Below are positions 1-7,662 of a DNA stretch of 32,919 bases, piece by piece (positions within the stretch are counted from its first letter, which is position 1; each line of letters begins with the position of its first letter). The notes under the pieces are model-generated. The model saw only the letters and a list, made by a program, of their open reading frames with translations. It was not told the DNA's origin and did no database searches. The stretch is from Solirubrobacterales bacterium (GTDB lineage Bacteria > Actinomycetota > Thermoleophilia > Solirubrobacterales > Solirubrobacteraceae), in NCBI GenBank assembly GCA_019239375.1, contig JAFAZZ010000549.1, positions 1 through 32,919 of the forward strand. The letters are read 5' to 3'. The position numbers and the translations under genes are program-made.

Positions 1-282
1 GACGTGGCGATCGAGGGGCGCAACGCGCTGCTGATCACCCCGACCGACGTCGGTGATGTGGCCACGGCGCTCTCGCGGCTCGCCGAGGATCCCGCGCTCC
101 GGGAGCGGATGGGCGCCGAGAGCGTGGCCATCGATCGCGAGACCGACGGGCGCGAGGTGGACGCGTTCGCTCGGGCGGTCCTGGCGGCCTCGCGGCGCCG
201 GGGCCGAATCCGTCCGCCCGCTCCTCCCGTGCAGTCCGCCGACCTCTACGCGTCGAGCAGCGCCGGCAGCACCTCGGCCTGA
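1..282 (+). CDS. Glycosyltransferase family 4, C-terminal fragment (5' end outside window)
   Basis: The reading frame is open from base 1, so only about the last 93 residues are visible; the GTG at base 4 is not a real start. The fragment resembles the C-terminal end of GT-B (GT4) glycosyltransferases: a short EGRNALLITPTD segment matches the usual E-G-x-N-G-x-L-v-x-p-g-D nucleotide-sugar binding region. An L-x-x-L-A-E-D-P-A-L-R-E-R-M-G-A helix, typical of the last domain of this family, follows. It converges with and overlaps by 37 bases the opposite-strand glycosyltransferase gene, so the end of the protein is poorly constrained. The sugar donor and acceptor cannot be inferred. Confidence 0.75.
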   Translation, partial: DVAIEGRNALLITPTDVGDVATALSRLAEDPALRERMGAESVAIDRETDGREVDAFARAVLAASRRRGRIRPPAPPVQSADLYASSSAGSTSA

Positions 283-1298
283 ATCCGCGCCACCGACGCC
301 TCCGGGCGGTACGGCGCCAGCTCGGCCCGCGCCGCGACCCGGTACGCGCTCAGGCGGTCGTCCGGCGTCGCGAATGCGATCTGGAGCGCGCGGGCGAGCG
401 AGGCCGCGCTCCGCTCCGCCGCCACGAACTCGGGGCTGAGCGAGCGGCCCAGGGCGAGCGCCGGGAAGGGACCGCCAGCCGGCGCGCACACCAGCGCCGC
501 CCCACGGTCGAGCGCCTCGAGCGGCGCGATGCCGAAATCCTCCCACTCGGCCGCGCTGACAAAGACGCGGGCGCGGGCCAGCAGGTCCCGGAACGCCGGC
601 TGGGGCAGCATGCCCACCAGCTCCGCGGTGCGTGGCAGGGTGATCCCGCGTCGGGCGAGGAAGGCGGCGGCGCGATCCGGCGCGAGGCCGGCGATCAGCA
701 GCCGTACGCCGGGCAGCGCCGCCTGCTCCCAGGCCGCGCAGAGCAACGGGAGGCCCTTGGCCTTCGGGTCCGGCGTGTAGCCCACGCAGAACGGCTCGCG
801 CACGTGGCTTGGCGGCGGCGCGGCCGGGATCGGCGGAGGCACCAGCACCGAGGGGGCAGCGGCGGCCGGGAGCGCCTCCAACGTCCCCGGGCTGTGGGCC
901 ATGAGCATCCGGGCGCGAGCCAGCTGCCGGCGCTCGAGCAGGTGGAGCGGCCAGTTCAGGGCGCCCGGGCGATTGAGCCGGGCCGGGGAATCCAGCCACA
1001 CCGCGAAGGGCACGCCCGGATCACCGATCGCGAATGCGGCGGTCGTGGTGGAGATCACCAGCGCGCGCGGCAGGTGGGCACTCACCCCGGCCCGGAGCGC
1101 CCGCCGGGCGGCAATCGCCTCGACGAGGTCATTGACCGGGTAGCCGCGTCTGAGCGCATTGGTGAGGCCGATTCGGGTGCCGACGGCGGCAACAGTGGCG
1201 CCGGCCGTGCGCAACATGTCGACAAGCTGCGCGTCGGACAGCCGCAGGCCCCGGGTGGTGCCGAGCGACACCACGAGAACGTCGACGCGATCGCTCAC
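246..1298 (-). CDS. Glycosyltransferase (GT-B fold, family 1/4-like)
   Basis: About 350 residues. The N-terminus starts with a beta strand (DVLVVSLGTTRGL). The C-terminal half has the GT4-like pattern: a GYTPDPKAKGLPLL segment, LLIAGLAP, a VGMLPQPAFRDLLARARVFV segment and an E-x(7)-E-like motif (EWEDFGIAPLEALDRGAALV). This predicts a retaining sugar transferase using a nucleotide-sugar donor at the cytoplasmic membrane; the substrate is unknown. I chose the GTG at 1298 because it forms a GTGA overlap with the stop of the upstream glycosyltransferase, as elsewhere in this cluster; the frame is open further upstream to 1370 but would cut into that gene. It is the last gene of a coupled five-gene run starting at 3848. 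Confidence 0.85.
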   Translation of the reverse strand: MSDRVDVLVVSLGTTRGLRLSDAQLVDMLRTAGATVAAVGTRIGLTNALRRGYPVNDLVEAIAARRALRAGVSAHLPRALVISTTTAAFAIGDPGVPFAVWLDSPARLNRPGALNWPLHLLERRQLARARMLMAHSPGTLEALPAAAAPSVLVPPPIPAAPPPSHVREPFCVGYTPDPKAKGLPLLCAAWEQAALPGVRLLIAGLAPDRAAAFLARRGITLPRTAELVGMLPQPAFRDLLARARVFVSAAEWEDFGIAPLEALDRGAALVCAPAGGPFPALALGRSLSPEFVAAERSAASLARALQIAFATPDDRLSAYRVAARAELAPYRPEASVARIQAEVLPALLDA

Positions 1299-2542
1299 GG
1301 CTGGGTCGGGGCCCGTGTGCGGCGCGCCGCGAGCGCCTCGCGGTACGCGGCGACGGTCTCGACCCCGCACCGCTCCCAGGTGAAGTTGGCCGCCACGGTC
1401 TCCCGCGCCGCCGCGCCCAGCCGCGCCAGCTCCGCGCGATCGACGGTCAACCGATCGAGGACGGCCGCGAGCGCAGCGGGATCGTCGGGTTCGACCAGCA
1501 CCATCCCCTGGCCGGCGGCGGCGATGTCCTCGGGGCCACCCTCCCCGCGGCTACCGATCGCCGGCAGCCCGGCCGCCATCGCCTCGACGAAGGCCACGCC
1601 GAACGGCTCCTCCACTCCCGGCATCACGAACAGGTCGCATGCCGCGGCCCGCGCGACCGCCTCCGGGTTCGGCAGCTGACCGAGGAACCGCACCCCGTCG
1701 GCCACCCCGAGCTCGTCCGCCAGCCTCTCCAACCCGGGTCGGCAGGGGCCGTCGCCGATCACCAGGTACTCGGGCCGGTGCGCCGGGTCGAGGCGGGCCA
1801 GCGCCCGCAGCACGACATCGTGGCGCTTGCGCGCCACCAGGTGCGCCACCGTGACGAGGCGGATCGGGCCGCCCGAAGGCGAAATCGCCGGCGGCCGGAG
1901 GTCGGCGCCCAGGTGCACCACGCGGGCCGGCAGCGGGCGCGCCGCGATCTCCCGGCACCGCCGCGCCGCCCACGTGCTGTTGGCGAGCACGAGATCCGCT
2001 GCGGCCATCGCGGCCTTGCAGGCGCGCCGTCCCACCGAGCTGCTCTCCGGCACGTGGATCATGTCCGGGCCGTGGCCGGAGACGACGAACGCCGGCCCAC
2101 CGGCCCTGCCCTGCCTGATCCAGCGCGCGGCCCCGTGTCCCGCGGGCGCCAGGCAGTGCGCGTGCAGCACGTCGAAGCGCCACCGCGCGTACAGCCCGTC
2201 GAGCGCGCGGCGCAGCGGCGGCGCCATCCAGTAGCCCCAGCTGCCGTAGGAGACCGGGCGCGGCGGCGCCACGAACGGGACCGGCGCGACCTCGAGGCCG
2301 TCCAGCGTCATCGGCCTGAGCGATGTCCGGGCCCCCTCGATCCAGCGGCCGAGCGGGGCAAGGGCCGGGGGAACACCGAAAAGCCCGCGCGCGACAGTCA
2401 GCGGTGGGATTGGCCGGCGCAGAGCGATGACCCGCACCTCCGCGCCGGCGTTACGCGCCGCGACCGCCTGCCGGTGCGCCCAGACGCCCAGCACCGGGTC
2501 TCCCGGCGACGGGTACCACTCGGCTACGACGGCGACCCGCAC
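1295..2542 (-). CDS. Glycosyltransferase family 4 protein
   Basis: About 415 residues. The N-terminal GT-B domain begins VAVVAEWYPSPGDPVLGVW and contains a FDVLHAHCLAPAG segment, typical of GT4 enzymes. The C-terminal domain carries LVTVAHLVARKRHDVVLRAL, VIGDGP, VRFLGQLPN and the E-x(7)-E motif region (GVEEPFGVAFVEAMAAGLPAIG), where donor nucleotide sugar is normally bound. Likely role: glycosylation of a lipid or surface polysaccharide at the inner membrane face. The GTG start at 2542 shares one base with the TAG stop of the upstream AsnC-domain gene (TAGTG), and its own TGA overlaps the next start. The pair with the downstream glycosyltransferase suggests two consecutive sugar additions, which is inference. 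Confidence 0.9.
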   Translation of the reverse strand: MRVAVVAEWYPSPGDPVLGVWAHRQAVAARNAGAEVRVIALRRPIPPLTVARGLFGVPPALAPLGRWIEGARTSLRPMTLDGLEVAPVPFVAPPRPVSYGSWGYWMAPPLRRALDGLYARWRFDVLHAHCLAPAGHGAARWIRQGRAGGPAFVVSGHGPDMIHVPESSSVGRRACKAAMAAADLVLANSTWAARRCREIAARPLPARVVHLGADLRPPAISPSGGPIRLVTVAHLVARKRHDVVLRALARLDPAHRPEYLVIGDGPCRPGLERLADELGVADGVRFLGQLPNPEAVARAAACDLFVMPGVEEPFGVAFVEAMAAGLPAIGSRGEGGPEDIAAAGQGMVLVEPDDPAALAAVLDRLTVDRAELARLGAAARETVAANFTWERCGVETVAAYREALAARRTRAPTQP

Positions 2543-2817
2543 TACTGGCCGACGGAGAAGAGCGCCTCGAGGTCGTGGCGCGAGTACACCTCGAAAGCCA
2601 CCATCGTGTGCGTCCGGGCCACGCCGGGGAGCTGCGAGATATGACCGGTGACCACCTTCGCCAGCTGTTCGGGCTCGCGCAGGCGCAGCACCGCGACGAA
2701 GTCCCACTCGCCGGTCACCGAGTACGCCTCGGCCACGCCCTCGAGGTCCGCGAGCTCGCCGCCGAGCGTGGCCAGCGCCGAGCGGTCCGCCTGGATGAGG
2801 ACGATCGCGTGGGTCAC
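2542..2817 (-). CDS. Stand-alone AsnC/Lrp ligand-binding (RAM) domain protein
   Basis: 91 residues starting VTHAIVLIQADRSALATLGG, matching the effector domain of Lrp/AsnC regulators (Pfam AsnC_trans_reg, also called RAM). The visible core is GVAEAYSVTGEWDFVAVLRL followed by a helix and a TMVAFEVYS strand. No helix-turn-helix precedes it: the GTG start overlaps the stop of the UPF0173 gene by four bases (GTGA), so there is no room for one. Family members of this size oligomerise and bind amino acids or similar small molecules without touching DNA themselves. Lying inside a tightly coupled operon between a hydrolase and glycosyltransferases, it may sense a metabolite or partner with a DNA-binding Lrp encoded elsewhere; that is inference. 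Confidence 0.88.
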   Translation of the reverse strand: MTHAIVLIQADRSALATLGGELADLEGVAEAYSVTGEWDFVAVLRLREPEQLAKVVTGHISQLPGVARTHTMVAFEVYSRHDLEALFSVGQ

Positions 2818-3488
2818 GCGGAATGCGATTGGCTGGGATCGAGCACGACCACGTTCGAGCGCGTGGCCGACTCCACGTCGGACTTGAACGCCTGGGCGTC
2901 GGTCTCGATCGGCGGGAACGTGTTGTAGTGACAGGGGATCACGGTCTTGGCCCCGACCAGCTCCGCCGCGTCGACGGCGTCCACGCGGTCCATCGTGTAG
3001 TGGCCGCCGATGCACATCAGCGCGATGTCGATCGGGTGGCGCTTGCCGACGAGCTGCAGGTCGGAGAACACGCAGGTGTCGCCGAGGTGGTAGACGATCG
3101 TGTCGTGGAAGTTGATGAGCAGGCCGGCCGGCGTGTTTGCCGTCCCCTTCGGAGTGGTCGAGGTGTGCCAGGCCGGCACCAGCTTGACCCAGCCCCAGTC
3201 GAACTTGACCGTGCCGCCCATGTTCGGGTCGAACGCGTCGAGCCCCTCTCCCTCGAGCTCGCGGGCGATCTCGACGATCGCCACCACCGGTGCGCCGGTC
3301 CGCTTGGCGATGGCCACCGTGTCCCCGAAGTGGTCGCCGTGCCCGTGGGTGAGCAGGATCGTGGTGGCGGCGGCGTCATCGGCGCTGATCGCCGCTTTGG
3401 GGTTGCCGCTCAGAAACGGGTCGATCAGAACCGTGGTGTCTCCGTCGGCCAGCTCAAAGCAGGCGTGCCCCAGAAAGCGCACTTCCAT
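2814..3488 (-). CDS. UPF0173 family metal-dependent hydrolase (metallo-beta-lactamase fold)
   Basis: 224 residues from an ATG start, the usual size for UPF0173/YtkL-type proteins. The metal-binding signature HGHGDH is at residues 48-53. Further family motifs are FLGHACF near the start, AWHTS, HLGDTCVFSDL (aspartate ligand), GGHYTMD and IPCHYNTFP (late histidine). These predict a two-metal hydrolase of the metallo-beta-lactamase superfamily; no physiological substrate is established for the family. The gene starts 6 bases after the preceding small gene and overlaps the following AsnC-domain gene by four bases, so it is almost certainly co-translated with them. Confidence 0.93.
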   Translation of the reverse strand: MEVRFLGHACFELADGDTTVLIDPFLSGNPKAAISADDAAATTILLTHGHGDHFGDTVAIAKRTGAPVVAIVEIARELEGEGLDAFDPNMGGTVKFDWGWVKLVPAWHTSTTPKGTANTPAGLLINFHDTIVYHLGDTCVFSDLQLVGKRHPIDIALMCIGGHYTMDRVDAVDAAELVGAKTVIPCHYNTFPPIETDAQAFKSDVESATRSNVVVLDPSQSHSA

Positions 3489-3494
3489 CTCGTC

Positions 3495-3848
3495 TCAATC
3501 CTCCTCCGTCGTTTGCCGTTGCCCCGCCTGCGGGCCCGCGCCGAGCTCGCGCGCCAGCTCGAAGCCGACGGCGACCCCGACCAGCATCCCCAGGCGGGTC
3601 TCCTCGGCCAGCATGGTTCGCACCGCGCGCACCCGCTCGCCGACATCATCATGCCCGGCCGCTTCCCGGACCGCCTGGTTGTGGCCCAAATCGAACCATC
3701 CACCCTCCTCGAGCGCGGTGGCGAGCACCCGCTGGAGCGAGGGCGCGTTGCGCACGACCAGGTCTTGAGCGTCGCGCAGTCGCTCCGGTTGGGCAATCGC
3801 TGCGATCGCTGCCTCCAGCTCGGCGTCGGTGTAGGCGCGGTCGACCAC
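3495..3848 (-). CDS. Conserved-type hypothetical protein, small soluble
   Basis: 117 residues with a GTG start (VVDRAYTDAELEAAIAAIAQ). I do not recognise a named family. It is helix-rich, has no signal peptide, and shows a central EGGWFDLGHNQAVREAA segment and a mildly hydrophobic helix (LGMLVGVAVGFELARELG) near residue 90. It ends in an acidic tail. It lies 6 bases upstream of the UPF0173 hydrolase and 51 bases downstream of the rhomboid-like gene, so it belongs to this operon. Its codon usage and GC-rich third positions match its neighbours, which supports it as a real gene. Confidence 0.75.
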   Translation of the reverse strand: MVDRAYTDAELEAAIAAIAQPERLRDAQDLVVRNAPSLQRVLATALEEGGWFDLGHNQAVREAAGHDDVGERVRAVRTMLAEETRLGMLVGVAVGFELARELGAGPQAGQRQTTEED

Positions 3849-3899
3849 GGGGCGCTCCGGATCATACGTGCGGGGCTCCGCCCAGGGTCGCAGCGACCG

Positions 3900-4664
3900 C
3901 TACCGCTCGCCGGCGAGCGCGAGCGGCAGCCCGATGAGGATCCCTGCGGCCGCGCCCGTCGCCGCCGAGATCCAGCTCGCGCCGGGCGCGGCCAGCGGCA
4001 TCAGCGCCACCACCACCGCGATCACCGCAGTGCCCAACAGGTCACCCTCGATCTCCTCCCTCGCCCGCAGCGACAGGAGATCCGGGATCGCCCACGCGAC
4101 GAGCAGCGCGAGCGCGCCGCCGTTGCCGCCGAGCGCGATGGGGAGCGTCGAGTCCGCGGCGGTGATGGCAGCGCCACCGATCGCCCCGAGAGCGAACAGG
4201 GTCAGCACCACGATCGGGCCGTGCCGGCGCTCGATCAGCCAGCCGTAGATGGCGATCGTGCTGAGTGCCACGAGCGCGTAGCCGGTGTTGATGTATGTGA
4301 ACGGCGCCACCAGCAGCCGCCACCATAGGTGGGTGCCGAACTGCTGCCACAGCTCGATCGCGTGCGTGCTGCCGACGAGCGCCGCGCGCCAGAGCAGCGT
4401 CCCCGCGAACCCGGCCAGGATCAGCGCGATCGTCGCGTACGGACGCGCCTCGGCGCGGATCCCGGGGATCTCGCCCCGTCGCAGCCGGGGCAGCGAGGGG
4501 CTCGGCGAGCGCCGCTTACGCTCGGTGACGCGGCCATTGCGGTCGAGCTTCGGGGCCCGCTTGCGCAGCCGGCTGCCGCAGTACGGGCACTCGGTGATGT
4601 AGGGGCTGACCTCGGACTGGCAGTTCTTGCAAATCACGAACAGGTCCGGGCCGCCAGTGCTCAT
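3900..4664 (-). CDS. Rhomboid-like membrane protein with N-terminal zinc ribbon, catalytic residues apparently lost
   Basis: 254 residues from the ATG at 4664. A zinc ribbon with C12, C15, C26 and C29 (ICKNCQSEVSPYITECPYCG) comes first, then a basic linker, then about six hydrophobic segments from residue 76 on. Rhomboid-like landmarks include WWRLLVAPFTYIN, a YGWLIERRHGP turn and a small-residue-rich segment where the G-x-S-G serine motif should lie. That segment here reads ALGGNGGALALL, so the serine is replaced by N181. The last helix has WISAATGAAAG where active rhomboids have W-x-H-x-x-G. I therefore read it as a rhomboid pseudoprotease or a very diverged member. It is probably a membrane scaffold or sensor. 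Alternative: an unrelated six-helix protein that resembles rhomboids only superficially. Confidence 0.8.
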   Translation of the reverse strand: MSTGGPDLFVICKNCQSEVSPYITECPYCGSRLRKRAPKLDRNGRVTERKRRSPSPSLPRLRRGEIPGIRAEARPYATIALILAGFAGTLLWRAALVGSTHAIELWQQFGTHLWWRLLVAPFTYINTGYALVALSTIAIYGWLIERRHGPIVVLTLFALGAIGGAAITAADSTLPIALGGNGGALALLVAWAIPDLLSLRAREEIEGDLLGTAVIAVVVALMPLAAPGASWISAATGAAAGILIGLPLALAGER

Positions 4665-4766
4665 CGCTGGATCGATTGTATGACGGCGGCGATCCCAGCA
4701 ACAGGTTCCGGGTTCTCGGGGGAACACGTCGTGGGCGATCCCGGGTATTCGGAGGCGGACAGCTGT

Positions 4767-5861
4767 CTACGCCGCGGTGGCGGCCACGATCTCGGCCATC
4801 ACCTCGCGCAGATCGTGGTTGGCCTCGTAGACCACGACCTGACGCGCGGCACCGTTGCCCCGGTCGAGCAGGTCCCGCACCGCCTCGAGCTCGTTCAGCG
4901 AGCCAAGGTCCTGACAATGCTCGCCCATCCGGTCCAACAGCCGGCGCGCGAGCGCTCGGGCGGTGACCCGGTCCCACCGGGGCAGGTCGACCAGCTCGCC
5001 GTCGAGCCCGTGCCGAGCCGCCAACCACTTGTTCTCGTCGAGCATCTCGAACGGGTAGCGCGAGAGGCGCTTGCCAGCGTCGAAGTGCTCGGCCAGCTCC
5101 TTGACCAGCCCGTGGACGAGCGCGGCGAGGCCGAGCGTGTGCTCCACGCGCGTCTGCGAATCCATGACGCGGATCTCGACCGTGCCGAAGTTCGGATGGG
5201 GCCGCACGTCGTGCCACAGATAGGTGTAATCCTCGATCACCCGGGCGTTGATCATGAACTCGATCCGCTTCTCGTAGTCCTCCCAGCCCTTGTAGGTGGG
5301 CGGGATGCCCACGCGCGGGAAGGCGCGGAAGATCGGGGTGCGGGTCGAGGCCAGACCGGTCGCGTCGGCTCGCCAGAAGGGCGAGTTGGCCGACAGGCCG
5401 AGCAGCACGGGAATATGCACGCGCATCCCGTTGGCCACGTGGATCGCCTTGTCCGGATCGTCCAGACCGACGTGGACGTGCACCCCGAAGATCAGCTCCT
5501 GGCGAGCGACGAAACGCAGGGCCGAGACCAGGTAGCGGGGCCGGGCCACGATCCGCTGGTCCTCCCACATCGCGAACGGGTGCGTGCCGGCCGAGCCGAT
5601 CGTCAGGTTCTTGCGGGCGGCGGTCTCACGGACCTGGGCGCGCAGCGCTCTCAGCTGCTCGCCGGCTTCGGCCGTGTTCGCGCACGGCCCGGTCGCGACT
5701 TCGAGCACCGACTCCATCAGTTCCGGCTTGATCTCGCCCGCCGGAGACGGCTCGAGCAAGCTCTCGATCGCGTTGACCAGCTCGAGCGACTCGGCGTCGA
5801 GGATCATCAGCTCCTCCTCGATCCCGATCGTGTACGGGTCGCCCCGAAACTTGTGCTCCAT
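4767..5861 (-). CDS. ybdK: Carboxylate-amine ligase, YbdK-type glutamate-cysteine ligase
   Basis: 364 residues, full length for the YbdK/GCS2 family. The N-terminus has the signature YTIGIEEELMILD, followed by ELMESVLEVATGPCANTAEA, SAGTHPFAMWEDQ, FGVHVHVGLDD and the strongly conserved HPNFGTVEIRVMDSQTRVEHT segment. The family joins glutamate and cysteine (weakly in E. coli YbdK) through an ATP-activated acyl phosphate. In actinobacteria a homologous step occurs in small-thiol metabolism, but the real substrate here is unknown. The ATG at 5861 starts the family motif directly; the frame is open upstream but that part is antisense to the divergent DUF2090 gene. The stop lies 102 bases before the rhomboid-like gene on the same strand. 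Confidence 0.92.
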   Translation of the reverse strand: MEHKFRGDPYTIGIEEELMILDAESLELVNAIESLLEPSPAGEIKPELMESVLEVATGPCANTAEAGEQLRALRAQVRETAARKNLTIGSAGTHPFAMWEDQRIVARPRYLVSALRFVARQELIFGVHVHVGLDDPDKAIHVANGMRVHIPVLLGLSANSPFWRADATGLASTRTPIFRAFPRVGIPPTYKGWEDYEKRIEFMINARVIEDYTYLWHDVRPHPNFGTVEIRVMDSQTRVEHTLGLAALVHGLVKELAEHFDAGKRLSRYPFEMLDENKWLAARHGLDGELVDLPRWDRVTARALARRLLDRMGEHCQDLGSLNELEAVRDLLDRGNGAARQVVVYEANHDLREVMAEIVAATAA

Positions 5862-5877
5862 CGCGCGCCAGGGTAGT

Positions 5878-5919
5878 CCTAGACTGGGACATAGACGACC
5901 TAGACTGGGACACAGACGA
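5878..5919. repeat. Two tandem copies of a 21-bp direct repeat in the ybdK / DUF2090 divergent promoter region
   Basis: Copies at 5878-5898 and 5899-5919 differ at one base (core CTAGACTGGGAC followed by AYAGACGA). They fill half of the 84-base gap between two divergent starts, 16 and 26 bases from the nearest start codons. Two helical turns per unit is the geometry expected of a tandem operator, but no regulator is known; alternatively it is a plain tandem duplication. Confidence 0.85.
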
Positions 5920-5945
5920 TTTCCAGATAACGAAGGGACAATCAC

Positions 5946-6863
5946 ATGGCGCTCGGCTACGACGGCAAGCTCTACATCCTGGCCTTCGATCATCGGGGGT
6001 CGTTTCAGAAGAAGATGTTCGGGATTGAGGGTGATCCGACGCCCGAGGAGACCGAGAAGATCGCCGATTCGAAGCACTTGATCTTCGAGGGGATGCTGAA
6101 GGCGGTCGAGCAGGGCGCGGAGGCGGGGGCGACTGGGGTGCTGGTCGATGAGCAGTTCGGCTCTGACATCCCCGAGCAGGCGCGCGAGCGTGGCCTGAAG
6201 CTGGCCATGCCGGTCGAGAAGTCCGGCCAGGAGGAGTTCGATTTTCAGTACGGCGATGAGTTCGGCGCGCATATCGAGCGCTTTGATCCCGATTTCGTGA
6301 AGGTGCTGGTGCGCTTGAACCCGGATGGGGATAGCGCGATGAACGAGCGCCAGCTCGGGCGCTTGAAGCGCCTGGCCGATTGGCTGCACGAGCATGACCG
6401 GAAGTTCCTGTTCGAGTTGCTGGTACCGGCTACCGATGAGCAGCTGGCCAGCGTGGGGGGTGACTCGGATCGCTATGACGCGGAGCTACGGCCCGAGTTG
6501 ATGCGCCGGGCGATCGAGGCGAGCCAGCACGCCGGGGTGGAGGTTGACGTTTGGAAGATCGAGGGGGTCGATGAGCAGTCGGATGCGGCGATGCTGGCCG
6601 AGCAGGCACGCTCGGGTTCGGGCCGCGAGGGCGTTACGTGCGTGCTGCTGGGGCGCGGCGCGTCGACCGAGATAGTGGAGCAGTGGCTGCGTGAGGCTGC
6701 CCCGGTCGACGGGTTCATCGGGTTCGCCATAGGACGCTCGATCTGGTGGGACGCGCTCAAGGGCTTTTTGAGTGGCGACCTCGAGCGCGACGCCGCGGCC
6801 TCCCAGATCGCCGAGAACTACCTGCACTTCGTGCGCGTGTACGAACAGCAGGCCGTTCACTGA
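5946..6863 (+). CDS. DUF2090 domain protein, aldolase-like TIM barrel
   Basis: 305 residues from an ATG. The N-terminus LYILAFDHRGSFQKKMFGI is a hallmark of DUF2090, the domain also found at the C-terminus of IolC-type inositol catabolism proteins and resembling class I aldolases. Later motifs fit the barrel: GVLVDEQFG, LAMPVEKSGQ, FVKVLVRLNPD, KFLFELLVPAT, VDVWKIEGVD and FIGFAIGRSIWWDALK. K204 in the WKIEG strand is a candidate Schiff-base lysine, which is inference. No inositol genes are adjacent, so the substrate is open. Codon choice is laxer than in the neighbours (more GAT and GGG), hinting at a different history. The gene is bracketed by direct repeats, and its stop codon lies in the first unit of the downstream array. 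Confidence 0.88.
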   Translation: MALGYDGKLYILAFDHRGSFQKKMFGIEGDPTPEETEKIADSKHLIFEGMLKAVEQGAEAGATGVLVDEQFGSDIPEQARERGLKLAMPVEKSGQEEFDFQYGDEFGAHIERFDPDFVKVLVRLNPDGDSAMNERQLGRLKRLADWLHEHDRKFLFELLVPATDEQLASVGGDSDRYDAELRPELMRRAIEASQHAGVEVDVWKIEGVDEQSDAAMLAEQARSGSGREGVTCVLLGRGASTEIVEQWLREAAPVDGFIGFAIGRSIWWDALKGFLSGDLERDAAASQIAENYLHFVRVYEQQAVH

Positions 6864-6934
6864 TCCAACAGCAGCCCGTTCACTGATCGAACGGCAGGCC
6901 GTTCACTGATCGAACAGCAACCCGTTTGACTGAA
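6843..6934. repeat. 23-bp tandem repeat (about four copies) that includes the DUF2090 stop codon
   Basis: Units start at 6843, 6866, 6889 and 6912. The first contains the last codons and TGA stop of the DUF2090 gene. The fourth is degenerate and has one extra base. Each unit contains a near-palindrome followed by ACTGATC. In unit three it is perfect (GAACGGC AG GCCGTTC); the others have one or more mismatches. The result is a chain of short hairpins just after the gene, which could act as a terminator or messenger stabiliser, or as a repeated binding site. The 200 bases from 6935 to the next start show no other convincing feature. Confidence 0.88.
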
Positions 6935-7136
6935 CCCCGGCGCGTCAAGACCGCGCGGCAATTACTGCTGGAATTTGACGAGTGGCTAGGGTGTCTGCCG
7001 CGGGCTCGCCGCGATGACACCGGGGGTGTTTCGGCGAGCCGGTGGCGTCTGGCTTGCGCGGACTGCCGAGCTTATCGGCGTGAGAGGCCGCTAGTTACAT
7101 AACGCGGGCCGACGCTGCTTGGTAGGCTCGCGGCCG

Positions 7137-7382
7137 ATGGCGATGAAGATGCGCCAGAGCCTCGCGGAGCTCGAGCAGGAGTTTCGGCAGGAGATGCAGC
7201 TGGACCGCAGCCGCAGCCAGATGATGTGGCGGCGCGCGAGATCACGCACGCGAAAGCGCGTGCGTGAGCGCGAGCGCAAGCGCAGCTCGGTGCGCTTCTG
7301 GGTGCTCGCGCTCTCACTCGTCGCCACCGCGGTCGCCGTGACGATCGCTATGTTCGAGACGCTCTACTACCTCCTGGGGTGA
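7137..7382 (+). CDS. Small single-pass membrane protein, very basic N-terminal region
   Basis: 81 residues from the ATG at 7137; an in-frame TTG 18 bases upstream is less likely. The N-terminal half is a charged helix (MKMRQSLAELEQEFRQEM) followed by an extremely arginine-rich stretch from about residue 25 to 50. One transmembrane segment near residues 53-77 (FWVLALSLVATAVAVTIAMF) ends just before the C-terminus. The predicted topology is N-terminus in the cytoplasm, where the basic region could bind nucleic acid or acidic phospholipid. I do not recognise a family. It converges on csrA, 36 bases away. Confidence 0.72.
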   Translation: MAMKMRQSLAELEQEFRQEMQLDRSRSQMMWRRARSRTRKRVRERERKRSSVRFWVLALSLVATAVAVTIAMFETLYYLLG

Positions 7383-7418
7383 CGCCGACTCGCGCTCGCG
7401 GCAGCGGGTGGTGTCTGA

Positions 7419-7652
7419 CTAATTGCTCTCCCCGAGACCCCGCAGCGCCGCGTCGACCTCCTCGCGGGCCCCTTTGCCCGCGCCGAGGCGCTCTTGCTGG
7501 ATCTCCAGATATACCTCCTTGCGAAAGACCGGGATGTCACGTGGCGCCTGAATCCCGATTCGCACCTTCTCGCCCATGATCGCCAGAACGGAGACCTCAA
7601 TGTCGTCGCCGATCATGATGCTCTGGTTGGACTTGCGGGTGAGTACCAACAT
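7419..7652 (-). CDS. csrA: Carbon storage regulator CsrA (RNA-binding translational regulator)
   Basis: 77 residues starting [20 protein letters not shown], a clear CsrA. The RNA-binding residues L4, R6 and R44 (in [11 protein letters not shown]) and the VRIGIQAP strand are present. The dimer binds A-N-GGA motifs in 5' leaders and usually represses translation, classically of flagellar or carbon-storage genes. The C-terminal tail ([17 protein letters not shown]) is longer than in E. coli. In flagellated Gram-positives csrA normally sits beside fliW; no fliW or flagellar gene is in this window. The ATG at 7652 is chosen by the family N-terminus; the frame extends upstream to 7892 but that part is not CsrA. 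Confidence 0.95.
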   Translation of the reverse strand: MLVLTRKSNQSIMIGDDIEVSVLAIMGEKVRIGIQAPRDIPVFRKEVYLEIQQERLGAGKGAREEVDAALRGLGESN

Positions 7653-7662
7653 TTGGGATGTG

